From Amphimedon queenslandica (Eukaryota; Porifera; Demospongiae; Haplosclerida; Niphatidae), in contig NW_003546282.1 in the NCBI RefSeq assembly GCF_000090795.2, positions 177,424 to 241,423 on the forward strand: a DNA stretch of 64,000 bases, written 5' to 3'. Under the pieces are notes generated by a model that ran no database searches, was not told where the DNA came from, and was given only the letters and a program-made list of their open reading frames with translations. A program made the position numbers and the translations under genes. Below are positions 15,192-30,686 of the stretch, piece by piece. Each line of letters begins with the position of its first letter. The first letter of the stretch is position 1.

Positions 15192-18100
15192 TTATTGTGT
15201 CATTAAGATTTTATCAACATTATTACACTCATTGTCCTTCTTAAACTTGAAACTAATCAGTTCTATCCCGTTATCACCAGTAATGAGATAATTAAGTGTG
15301 AAACCACTCGAACCAGAAGTTGAATTACTGCCTTCGGTTGTATTGAGTATCCTGTGACTTGGATGATTAATGGAATCAATATTTGAGTTATTAGAATCAG
15401 CGTTAACGAAATTTTTAGCCGAATTAGTGTTGGTGCTTGCATGAGAATCATTGTTGTTCCCCTGTACCACAGGATCCAGTACGTGTGAACCTTGAGATGG
15501 TTCTGGGCTTGCTCTTTCATTGTCATTTGAATCAGCATTGATGGATCTGTATGTCGTGCAGTCTAAATACCCGTAGTCTGTTTCTATACTAGCAGTATCA
15601 GCCTCAGATGCAGAAATAATCTCAGTAGGCTCTAGATGCATGTCGTTCTAATGAAAAAATATTAAAAGATATTAAATTAAAAATGTAAAAAAACTCATGT
15701 TCTCTGGCATTGCAAAAACAAAACCATTCAATTAAATCATTTACCTCATAATCAAAAAAATCATGTCTTTTATTATATCTGCAAATGAAAAATATCACAC
15801 ATGTTGTGTATATTCACTATTCATTACCTCTTGTGCCTCAAAATAGCCAGAATGCAGATCAGACACACTACCAAAATAAATATTATCATAAATACTACTA
15901 TGCTGATGAAGATTATCCTATCACTGGAGACATCAGGCTCTATACAAAAGTATAATTTTAATAAAATGCAAAAAATTAATAGCTTACCTGTTGATGGGGG
16001 AGTTTGTTCAGTGCTAGCAGTTGGAGTGTGTGATGTAGTTTGAATGAATGTATGGGTTGATGATGGTGTAACTGGCGAAGTAGTAGAGGTAGTAGTAGGT
16101 TGTTCAGAGCTAGATATAACAATAAAAGAGCTACTACTGGAGCTAATCAAAAGTGAAGAATACAACACTGAGTTCATTGCATATGATGATGATGATGGTG
16201 TGACTGTAGATGATTCAATATTAAACTCATCGTAGCTACAGATTCCAGTTGATCTGGGACCAGTGCAATCGGGTGCTCGCTCTCCATGCATAGCAAAATG
16301 ACAGACGGTGGTATTGTCACTAGGAGTGAGAGATGCATAGCCATTCGTAGAATATCGAGACCATCCCTTTTTCTATAGAAAAATAAAAACATATTAGGAA
16401 AGAGACAATTCACTCACCATTGAAACAGTTTGGCCACTTGCATTGTAGCATTGAATATTCAAGTAATTAGTAGTCTTGAGAGGGTACGGATCTAAGCTCG
16501 ATACCTTCCAGTGGACGGAGAAATTCTTTTCGCTACAATTTAGAGTCAAAACTGGAGGAATAGGTTCTAGAAAACAAAGAAATATTAATAACATGTCAAA
16601 GCACCATGTTCACTAACCGTAGAGTTTACAAAAGGTAAAGGTATGGCTTGTTGTCTCACTGATTCTTTCTTTCATGTCATTAACAATTGTCACTTTGATA
16701 CGATAGAAGCCTCCAATTGTCATTAGGTTATTCATTTCAAAAGGTTCCGTGAGAGTATACAAAAAGACGACACTACTTGAAAGACCATCAAAGACTTGAA
16801 CCGTCACATTAGCTGATAGTGCCTCCTTGCTGAGGCCTCCAGTGAAGGAAGGAGAGTTCATAATTAGAGAGAAGTTAATAGCTGGTAGATAACTAACATG
16901 ATGGACTGAAGGTACTGGATTAGTCCAACCAAATGGGAGGACTCGATATATTGCAATCGTCTCATTGAGTTTATTGCACTGATATATACCATACAACTCA
17001 TCCAGAGATTTATTAGACACAGGAACATTCAAACTCGTGCCATTGTGATCCAAAGCGTTACCATTGTGGAGCCATTCGACCGGATACTGAGAGCTACAGT
17101 TAAGTTCAATGGACGACGTGTCTTGATTAATAAATACTGTTGATATCAGAGGAGGCTCTGGCTCTAAAATTTAAAACAAAAAATAAAATTGACTTCAATA
17201 ATAATTAGTGTGACTTACGGATAACATTAATGGACTGGCAACTGCTGCTCAATTCTCCATTATAACTAATGTGGCAACAGTAATTACCAGACAACCATTG
17301 ATTCATGCTAATCCATGGACGACTAGCATTACTAATAGGAAGGCTGTTAATAGTCCATGTTATATTATAAGGAGAGTATAGACCAGTGACTAAGCAGACC
17401 AGCTCAACTGGAGAAGCATGAGGTAAGAGGAACTCGTTCACAAACAAATTTGAGGGCGAGAAAGTGAGAGAGAGTGACGTAGACTTGTTTTTTGTGTCAC
17501 CTAAGACAAGGAAAATTGTTTATAAAAAAGTACCGAATCGTCAATAATACAATGAAACAGAAACAAAGCAGCTATTGTTGACAGTTTACCATAGTCTTGT
17601 GGAAGGAGTACATTAGTTTGTGAAATTATGATATGTGAATTGTTGGGCAATGATACCAAACATTCATAGGTACCAATAACATTTGTCACAACAGTGTCAT
17701 TATTTGCTGTGATCAACAGGTTATTTGAGGGAAGGATCTAAAAGACATCAATCACACAATAAGAAACAAGGATTAGTCATTTACTTCAGCTATGTCAGTA
17801 TTGTTAATGAGCTCTCCATTTCTCTTCCACACTATTTGTTGGTCAAAAAGAGCATCAGTAGACTCTGATCCTAAGCAGCCCAGTAATACACTGGTGACAT
17901 TACTTGTCAAGTGAACATCCAAGGCATCCACTTTTCCACCTAAAGTAAAATTTCAATAACTTTAATCAATTGCATGCTACGTAGTACTACTTACCAATTA
18001 CTTTTAGTTGAGCAGTTTTACTAGCAGTAACTAGACTGATACAAGGAAGGTTCCTACAGTAGGTATCGTTAGTACCGTCAATCACATGACACTGATACCA

Positions 18101-18757
18101 GCCCTCATCACTGATTTGAACTGATTCGATTGAGCAAGTTGAAGTAACGACAGATTCTGTACTATAAACAGAGATACTTGAGCAGGAGATGTTATTGCTA
18201 TCATTTAAAAGGTCGCCATTGTGAAACCAGATCAAGCTCACATTAGGCAGTGATGCATCAAGCTGTGTCCTGTTAACTGAGCAGTGAAACGTGATACTGG
18301 AATTAAGAACAGCAATGCGACTTTGCGGATGAGAAATGAAATTAATCACATCAGGCTGGGCATAAAATCCTATCATAAAGGTATAAGGTTACACTATCAG
18401 AATTCCAGTTATAGTAATGTTGTTTTTTTGATAATTATTCAATGGTCGTGGGAACCTAGTTGATTTAGCTTTATTCATTGTATAAGGAAGTACAATTGAA
18501 CTGCAGTAGTGTGTAAGCTGTGAATCTATTTGTAAAATGCAGTGGGTCAAAATTATCACAACACAAGAATGAATCTGTTAGCAAAGGTTGGACTTTGTGG
18601 TGACACTGCCTTTTAGGGTTGTGACAAAACTAAGTATATACCATTGTAATTTGAACAAAGTTATGAGTAGTATAGAAACAGTATTTAATTTACCATTAAT
18701 CTCATCGATTAAAGCAAAGAGTAAGAGAGCTGAAATAGCTAGCCCCAGGCACTTCAT
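15192..18757 (-). CDS. Immunoglobulin-domain single-pass receptor, 901 aa
   Basis: Eleven exons (minus): 18757-18694, 18369-17995, 17939-17785, 17737-17590, 17500-17219, 17163-16618, 16566-16418, 16372-15988, 15939-15828, 15778-15745, 15647-15192. The sum is 2706 nt with all phases agreeing. The N-terminus (MKCLGLAISALLLFALIDEI) is a signal peptide. Then come three clear Ig-like domains, each with Cys, Trp and YxC landmarks (TFHCSV...LIWFH...GWYQCHV; LGCLG...IVWKR...GTYECLV; LVCLV...ITWTI...GNYCCHI). A fourth cysteine-paired Ig-like region (ELNCSS...VEWLH...GIYQCNK) and a fibronectin-III-like stretch (EPIPPVLTL) follow. A Ser/Thr-rich stalk leads to one transmembrane helix (exon 15939-15828, IIFISIVVFMIIFILVVCLI). 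The cytoplasmic tail has tyrosines in DYEND and DYGYLDCTTYRSI and no kinase. Many NxS/T sites suggest heavy glycosylation. Likely an adhesion or recognition receptor at the cell surface; ligand unknown. Confidence 0.88.
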
Positions 18758-19380
18758 AGCATTTGACAAGTAAGACACTTTATTGATCTATTAAGAAAAA
18801 AGTGCATATAGAAATCTATCATGTAAAAGTAGCAGAAATTTAAACAGTGTTAATTAGAGATGTGCAAAAGCACTGCAGATGATTGTTTTGCCCAGTGGAG
18901 ATGAGAGTGGTATTTTTGTTGATCATTGCTAGCATTCACCTGCCATGATATTTTGAACTCTAAGACTACACACCAAATGATCTCACTAACAAAGTAACTA
19001 GCTCATCAGTTCTTTCACACAATATGCACAGAATTATAAGCACATGCAGCATGAAATGAAATACAGCAATATAAACTAACTCCGCCGTCTCTCTCTCTTC
19101 TAGCAAATATATCGGCTCACTTATTAAAAAGAAAGTTCCTCGTGCTCTGAAGGCTGAGAGGGAGCTTCTTGCAAGACACCTTGTGAAGTTGTTATCGCTC
19201 GAGTTATCACCTCAGCTTACGCTCAATGGCTGCGCATTATAAATCAGTGCTACGCCCACTTATAAGTGGCAGCAGTAAATTTCCCGTATACTTCCGCATA
19301 CCATATAATATTAATATTATACATTGAGAATAATTAATTAATTGAGAGTACATTGACATTATACAACACAGCTGCTATAA
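18758..19380. other. Intergenic region with an orphan exon-like ORF
   Basis: Between the Ig receptor start and the ZNF830 stop. On plus, a pyrimidine tract ending TCTAG (19091-19103) is followed by 45 open codons to TAA 19240-19242, encoding a basic helical peptide (IGSLIKKKVPRALKAE near its start). It looks like a terminal exon, but no upstream exon on this strand was found. Nothing else is recognised. Confidence 0.4.
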
Positions 19381-22143
19381 TTATTGAGATGACTTAAAAC
19401 GCCAGTCAAATAAATCCAACAATTCAGCATCATCATCCTCCTCCTCTTCATATTTCACATCATTCCTCTTTATTTCCTCGTCTAGTTCAGTTTTGACGTT
19501 TTTTGAAGCAACCTTTACTTCTTGTCTTACTCTTAAATTCTCAGCACGCTGATACCAGTGACTAAAAATAAAATAAAAGACAATGCTGGTATTGATCCAC
19601 TTACACTTGCTCATTGATTTCACTTAGTTCTCTCACTTGATTCATCTCCTCGTCATCCACTTCAATAATAGCTTGAGAAACCTAATGGCAAATAATAATA
19701 AATTATAATGAACAAAAAACATTTATTAAAACAAAGTCTAGAAAATGAAAGAGAACATGTATTAAGCAACTGAATATCAAAATTAACAATTTAGTACTTA
19801 TACTTACATCCGTTTCTTTTGATATGCTCTTTTGAAATGCTTCCCATTGCTCGTCCAATGGGTCTTTGTATTCAACTTTTCGTACCTAAGCCAAAAAAGA
19901 ACCGATCAAAAGAAAGAAAAGTTTCATATACTTTTGCGTCAACGACAGGATTATCAAAAAACCCTTCAGGTAGATTGCCAGAGTCATCTTTACCATTAGA
20001 TTCTCTGTACAAAAGACAAGCATAGAGTGTGTGTGATTGAGTCATACTTGGTCTCTTTCGTTTCTGTCTTAGCTTTATCTTTGCTAGTTTCTAAAAGAGC
20101 AAATACAACAATAAAAGAGAATACACATTGATCATACCCTGTACAGGTACTTCTACACTGCTGCTATCACTGCTGCTGCTGGTAGTCGGAGCATCAAAAA
20201 AATCAGAAGGCAAACTAAAACAAAAAATTACAGTAAAGAAATGTTCCTTGAGTAAATTTTAGCTGCATGACAATTAAGAACTATTATATGCATGCAGTAT
20301 ATTAAATATAATATCTAGTACTTGGGCTTTGTCAAAAACACAAAATAATCTTTATTTCAGTAACAGGATTAGTGGTCCATGCTGTGTGTGTATAAATTGT
20401 ATTATGGTTGATTAGAGATGTACATTCCCTACCCTTCAGTTTTTGTTACAGGGGGCACCTGTGCAACTCTTGTACTCTCTAAATCGAATAATGGTTCAGA
20501 TAATGATCGCAAAAAACATGATGGTACCTTCCTCAGTCTTTGGCTTATCTCTCCTCTTAATCTCATCGTCTTCTTCTGCTTCCTTAGTCTGTAAAAAATG
20601 TACTTTATAAAATGGAGAATTAAAAAATTCGTAAAAAATTCAATTTTGATCGGAATCAGCTCAAACTTTCTACACAACATAAGTACATGTATATGCATCA
20701 GAAAACATTATAAAAATGAAGAATTTGCTCCTTTTCAATTTTGGAAAAATTTGGCCTGAGACCATGTACATGTACTATAGTACAGGAGTATGGTATAGAC
20801 CAGTTGGCGCTAAGTATATTCATAGAATTTTGAGTATATTAATTGTGATACCGTAAATAAAGTAAAATTTTCCTACCGCCATTTTGGAGTCTTAGTTACT
20901 AAGAGTAGAATGGGAGAAAGTAATATATTTGCTTCTATATCTTCTAGTGGCACTTATTAAAGTCCATGAGCCAACTCTAGACACTGGATGATGGTCAGTA
21001 AGCAGTAGCAATATTGCTGTAACGAATAAAGACAGCAGTTTTTGGAGAATAAGCTCTTTTCACGATCGCTCCATAGACAACCATTGGAAGTAGGACTCCA
21101 AAATGGCGGAAGGAAAATTTTACTTTATTTAGGGTATCACAATGAATATACTTAAAATTCTATGAATATACTTAGCACCAACTGGTCTATAGACCACCCT
21201 AGGCGTGAATAGGAAAGTTATGAATTTCATTAATTTTATATACGGTACCCGCCCACACATCATAATTGGCTGCCATTTTGGTTGGCAAGTTTATTATGGA
21301 AGTCAATGGAGGCACGAAGAAAATGCCTCACCCACCTGCTGTAGCTCTATTAATACCTAAAAAGCGCTTGTTATAAGAAAGAGCAGCTGCCTCTAAGGTT
21401 CTCCTGTCAAGGATTTGGTCAAATTTGCTCCAGAATTCTTAATACAGGTTTGTTTTAATGTCGGCCCTTTTGTTCTCCATTGAAAGTTGCCAACCAAAAT
21501 GGCAGCCGGAATTTATTTCATCCTAAACCACGCCTTACAACCGTAAAAATTTCTAATAATCTTCCTACGCATTCAATTCTCTCCTAGGATGGTCTATACT
21601 TACATTTGATAAACGTCTTTTTCTTGAAGGCGGTACAGTAGGTTTAACAAAACCCTCAGCATCAGTGGAGGAGACAGCATTACCGACAGAAGCTGGTCCT
21701 GTCTTTGTCTGCCGTGGCTTTTGCAAAGTTTCTTTAGAGTCCGAGAGAGTCTTTAATTCAATTACATTCTGAGAAAACATTTTCATGTATATATATACAC
21801 AGCATATTTAATGTATTAAATTAACATAATTATTAAAAGAGTATTTTAATTACAGTAGCTTATCGTTATTACAGTGGTTACCTGCTTGTGAGTTTTGCTT
21901 TGTAAATGAGTTTGCCACAATAACTCACTCTTAATAGTCACAGTACAAATAACACATGTTAGCTGACCAACTGAATTATACCTATTATTATAATTACAGG
22001 AATAGTAATGTATATATACATATTAATTACAAACAAGAAACTAACTTTGCAAGTGGGTGGTCTATTCTTGGCACTGCATTCCTTTTTGCTTTCTTTTCTT
22101 TCATGAGAAGGCGATATGTCTCTTGCTTACTGAGAGACGCCAT
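19381..22143 (-). CDS. ZNF830: Zinc finger protein 830 homologue (CCDC16 family), 332 aa
   Basis: Eleven exons (minus): 22143-22046, 21981-21882, 21768-21604, 20588-20528, 20478-20433, 20214-20138, 20090-20048, 20004-19932, 19885-19808, 19681-19605, 19561-19381. The sum is 999 nt. Exon 1 gives LLMKEKKAKRNAVPRIDHPLAK, akin to human [20 protein letters not shown]. Exon 2 holds the single matrin-type C2H2 finger (CVICTVTIKSELLWQTHLQSKTH). Two LPxxFFD motifs follow (LPSDFFDAP, LPEGFFDNP), then VRKVEYKDPLDEQWEAFQKS, a coiled coil, and a C-terminus of acidic residues plus LLDLFDWRFKSSQ, matching human LLSQDWRVK. Known family role: nuclear, spliceosome-associated, needed for genome integrity and early development. 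Its 5' end is 97 bp from SDHAF3 on the other strand. The intron between exons 3 and 4 is built from repeats. Confidence 0.93.
20605..20790 (-). repeat. Single unit of the ~177-bp repeat, subfamily B, in a ZNF830 intron
   Basis: Read on minus it has the same order of blocks as the DARS1 intron copies: CATGTACTATAGTACAGG-type palindrome relics near 20765, TGATGCATATACATGTACTT, GTGTAGAAAGTTTGAGCTGA, then TCAAAATTGAATTTTT. It is sense to ZNF830. Confidence 0.75.
20796..21189. mobile_element. MITE-like element with ~97-bp terminal inverted repeats (element 1)
   Basis: The left arm (about 20796-20893) and right arm (about 21093-21189) are reverse complements with only a handful of mismatches. The end sequence is TAGACCAGTTGG followed by YGCTAAGTATATTCATAG, and the inner end is CGCCATTTTGGAGTC. 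Both ends are flanked by TA, consistent with a Tc1/mariner-like TA target, though TA flanks alone are weak evidence. The interior of about 200 bp has no coding capacity. It lies inside the ZNF830 intron. Confidence 0.8.
21188..21598. mobile_element. Second MITE-like element sharing its terminal sequence with element 1
   Basis: The left end TATAGACCACCCTAGG (21188 on) and the right end, read on minus, TATAGACCATCCTAGG (from 21598) are inverted repeats. Internally, GGCTGCCATTTTGGTTGGCAA (near 21268) and its complement (near 21490) form a second inverted pair. The left end overlaps the right end of element 1 by the TATA, and both elements begin TATAGACCA. The right end stops 4 bp short of the ZNF830 exon 3 donor. 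No coding capacity. Confidence 0.7.
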
Positions 22144-22240
22144 CTTGAGGGTTAAAATTAATAATTTTAACCCTCATAATGGCGTTTGTATTATAAGAGG
22201 CGGGGCTTGGTGGAGACATTATTGTTGCATTGATGTATTC
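22137..22240. promoter_or_regulatory. Bidirectional ZNF830/SDHAF3 promoter with a 49-bp near-perfect palindrome
   Basis: Positions 22137-22159 and 22163-22185 are inverted repeats matching at 21 of 23 positions around a 3-bp spacer (core GAGGGTTAAAATT / AATTTTAACCCTC). The left arm contains the ZNF830 start codon (ATGGCG on minus). The right arm therefore contains a mirror ATGGCG on plus (22179 on), which opens a five-codon upstream ORF ending TAA before the SDHAF3 ATG at 22241. A GGCGGGG box lies at 22199-22205. Confidence 0.7.
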
Positions 22241-22908
22241 ATGTCTTCAAGAGTACGTGTCCTTGGATTATATAGAAGGTTGTTGAGGCTTCATCAGAAG
22301 TTGCCAAGTGATTTATCAACCCTTGGGACTGCCTACGTGCAATCAGAATTTAAAATTCACCGTCTGGTGAAGGATGAGATGCAGATAAAGGAATTTATGA
22401 AAGAATGGGAGGTATATGTGCTTACCGTATAGCTGGGAATATTTGCTAGAAGAATTAATTTTAATACGCACGATTTAATTCAGCAAAAGCCCTAATAGTT
22501 AATGGGTGTATCAACAGCTTACGCCTATACTAGCAAAATTAAATTCCTCATACATTAAATTTTGCAAAATATAATTCCGGAAATGGATTTCACAAATGGT
22601 ATATAAAATGTTCATTATATAAATCTAGACTATGTACAATTTTGATATTTAATTCAGCTTGAATTTAGAATTAGGTCTCAATTATAAATGATTTTGTCGA
22701 CATGGGAGGCAGGCCAAATTTATAGTGTAATGGGTTGTTCTTATTTTTTTAGAGTTTTGAAGAAATAATGATCAAGCAGTTATCGCCTACTGATTATAAA
22801 AGGCACGGGTTTGGTCTACATTTAGAACGAACAATTAAAGATCATCTCTCCGAACAGCAATGGGGCCAATTAGCAGAACTATACTATGAGACAAAAAAAT
22901 TTAAATAA
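22241..22908 (+). CDS. SDHAF3: Succinate dehydrogenase assembly factor 3 (LYR protein), 108 aa
   Basis: Two exons, 22241-22411 and 22753-22908, joined in phase (327 nt). The start MSSRVRVLGLYRRLLRLHQK carries the LYR tripeptide typical of small mitochondrial Fe-S/complex assembly factors. LPSDLSTLGTAYVQSEFK and FMKEWE align with human SDHAF3 (LPPDLKSLGDQYVKDEFR, FLQEWEVY). The second exon gives a C-terminus with LSEQQWGQLAELYYE, like human LRDEQIGQLQELM in position and helicity. The family helps mature the iron-sulphur subunit SDHB in the mitochondrial matrix. It is about the length of its human counterpart (125). It is head-to-head with ZNF830, with a mirrored upstream ORF in the leader. Confidence 0.92.
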
Positions 22909-23096
22909 AATTTTGTTGAATAACATCTTTTAGATAGATAATTGCCAGGAAGCTATGCAGGAAGTGAGCTAGTGATAATCGCCGTAGATCTATTAGCACT
23001 GACTTTATTATGTCAAGCGGAAGCTCAGTGAACCTTCTGGTGAGGTTTTGAACTTTTGATCCAGTCAATTTATTACAATTCCTGAAGCTGAGCGAA

Positions 23097-24806
23097 ATGG
23101 CAAGAAAGAAGATAGAGAAAAAGTTTGTTGTGGATTTTAAAGTTGATGATTACAGCACTACTCAAACATTATGGGACGACTTTAAGTGTGATCTTAGCGT
23201 TGAGAGAGAGAGGACTCAGAGGAGGACAAGCTCATGCCCCAGAATCCCGAGGAGAAGCTTGCTCCGACAGGGCAGCATTCGTTTCGACTACTTTGAGGAT
23301 GATGGCTACTCTCCCTTGATGAAAGCAGTAAACAAGGACTTTGTCAAAACTGTCTTCAACCTTCTCCTGGTCAACTCTGATCCAAACCTCCAGTTTGAGG
23401 AGACAGGAGAGACTGCACTCCACATGGCAGTCGCAAATATCAACATTTTGTTAGTCAAGGCACTCCTGGCTTTCGATGCTGATCCAGATATCAAGAACAA
23501 TAATGGCGAGACTCCACTTGATATAGCTATAAGCATGAAGGCTGATTTGGGACTGACGCCAGATATCAAATTAGCTCTGGGGACTCTTTTTAAATTTGGT
23601 CCAGTGGAACCCAAAGAACACGATCATCATCATCATCGACATCACCGCCATGATCATAAGCATAATCATCACGTCAAACATGCTCGGGTTGATATAAACG
23701 TTCTCAACAAGAAAGAGTATGCAGACAAACTTGACACCATCATCGATATTTTGATCGAAAGCAACAAGCTACGCGCAAAGACAGAGAAATATTTCTCTAA
23801 GCATTCAACTGTCCCAGAGCCTCAGAAAAGCAATGATACATATGTACTTAGCATGGATGGCGGAGGAATGAGGGTGCTAGTTCTAACACAGATTCTAGTG
23901 AATATTGAAGAGAGAATGACAGACCTTGCTTCATCTTCTGTACGTATGTATAAATACTTTGATTACATAGTTGGCACTAGTGCTGGTGGTCAAACAGCCT
24001 GTGCACTAGCTTATTTAAAGGCTGATGCATATAACGTGAGAGCTATCATGAGTAGAGCCCGTTATGTTGTTGCTTCTGCTGCATCTGAGCGTAAGGGAAG
24101 GATTGAAGAAACTTTCCAGCAAACGTTCTCAAAGTTCCTGACAATGGGTGATATAGAGCCATCTCGTCGCGTGATAGTAACAGCATCCCTGGCTCATGTT
24201 ATTCCTTTTGAGCTTCACCTGATGACCAGCTATGGTGAGCCTAGAGATGGACATGCTGGGCCAAAGGAGCGCAAAGTTTGGGAAGCTTGTCACATTAGTG
24301 GTGCTGCACCTTATTACTCTCCTCTCCTCTTTGATTTGAAGCTCCTGGACGGTGGCCTTGTTGCTAATAACCCAACTCTTGATGGTATGGCTGAGATTAT
24401 TGAACAAGGAAAGAAAGAAGGAAAGCCTGTTAAATTTGGTATGGTACTTTCCCTTGGGACAGGGTTTTCACCTAAAGAGCAAACCAAAGAAGTTGAGCTA
24501 TTTGGCACATCTATTCTCTCTCTTTTAAGTCCAAAGAACATTCGTGCAATGGAAAGTCTTGCCTCTCATTTTGCCAGCCAGTCTCTACTAACTGATGGAA
24601 AGGAAGTACATCGTGCTAAGAATTTCTGTGATGCTCTTGATTGTCAGTATTTCCGTGTTACTCCTCCATTGAAAGAGGCAATAGGTATGGCTACTACAGA
24701 CGAAGACACTCTCATTGAAATGATGTACCAAACTCAAATGTATCTCTTTGACAATCCAGAACTGATTGACAATATTGCAAAGTCTTTGCTTTCAAAGAAA
24801 TTGTAG
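23097..24806 (+). CDS. Ankyrin-patatin phospholipase (calcium-independent PLA2-like), intronless, 569 aa
   Basis: A single open frame from ATG 23097. Residues about 70-150 form two to three ankyrin repeats (YSPLMKAVNKD, TGETALHMAV, NNGETPLDIAI). A His-rich stretch (about 174-192) and a helical spacer lead to the patatin domain from about residue 249. There the phosphate-binding DGGGMR (254-259), the nucleophile elbow GTSAG (Ser295) and the catalytic Asp of DGG (Asp418, in LLDGGLVANNP) are all present. The family hydrolyses acyl esters of phospholipids by a Ser-Asp dyad; ankyrin plus patatin resembles animal PLA2G6, but with fewer repeats. The classical oxyanion motif has Val instead of Gly (DGGGMRV versus DGGGxRG), which may alter it. 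No signal peptide, so probably cytosolic. 188 bp separate it from the SDHAF3 stop. Lack of introns is unusual locally. Confidence 0.88.
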   Translation: MARKKIEKKFVVDFKVDDYSTTQTLWDDFKCDLSVERERTQRRTSSCPRIPRRSLLRQGSIRFDYFEDDGYSPLMKAVNKDFVKTVFNLLLVNSDPNLQFEETGETALHMAVANINILLVKALLAFDADPDIKNNNGETPLDIAISMKADLGLTPDIKLALGTLFKFGPVEPKEHDHHHHRHHRHDHKHNHHVKHARVDINVLNKKEYADKLDTIIDILIESNKLRAKTEKYFSKHSTVPEPQKSNDTYVLSMDGGGMRVLVLTQILVNIEERMTDLASSSVRMYKYFDYIVGTSAGGQTACALAYLKADAYNVRAIMSRARYVVASAASERKGRIEETFQQTFSKFLTMGDIEPSRRVIVTASLAHVIPFELHLMTSYGEPRDGHAGPKERKVWEACHISGAAPYYSPLLFDLKLLDGGLVANNPTLDGMAEIIEQGKKEGKPVKFGMVLSLGTGFSPKEQTKEVELFGTSILSLLSPKNIRAMESLASHFASQSLLTDGKEVHRAKNFCDALDCQYFRVTPPLKEAIGMATTDEDTLIEMMYQTQMYLFDNPELIDNIAKSLLSKKL

Positions 24807-25110
24807 TTTTGACCTGTTTTGATTATTTTAAATTAATTTACTATTTGGCACATTATGTTGTAGTGACAATTTTGCATAGCTAACAAAAGAATTAACAATC
24901 TTTCTTACTACAAATCCTGTCATATTGAATTACCTTTGCTCTTGTGGTTTGTGGCATCTATTAAAGAAAGTCAATACAACTATTGTATGAATACAATATT
25001 CCTATTATGGATATTGTTATCCTTTGATTGTATGGATCAACAAGGCCTTTTGAAAAGCAATTAACAAGCAGTGAGGTGCACATTCCTTCAGCAAATATAA
25101 TTATATTTAT

Positions 25111-25143
<33 letters not shown>

Positions 25144-25169
25144 TGAAATATCATTAGTTAATATAATAA
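24807..25169. other. Convergent 3' intergenic stretch, PNPLA-like gene to MTHFD1
   Basis: An AT-rich 3' UTR region for both convergent genes with an AAT trinucleotide run (about 25113-25141). No gene seen. Confidence 0.8.
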
Positions 25170-30587
<5,418 letters not shown>

Positions 30588-30686
30588 GTTGTTTCTGATA
30601 GCCAACACCCACGCACAAATCTTATTTTGTTTTACAAAAAAATTAAATTATTAGTGAAAAATCTATAAAATTAATCTTATTTAGAT

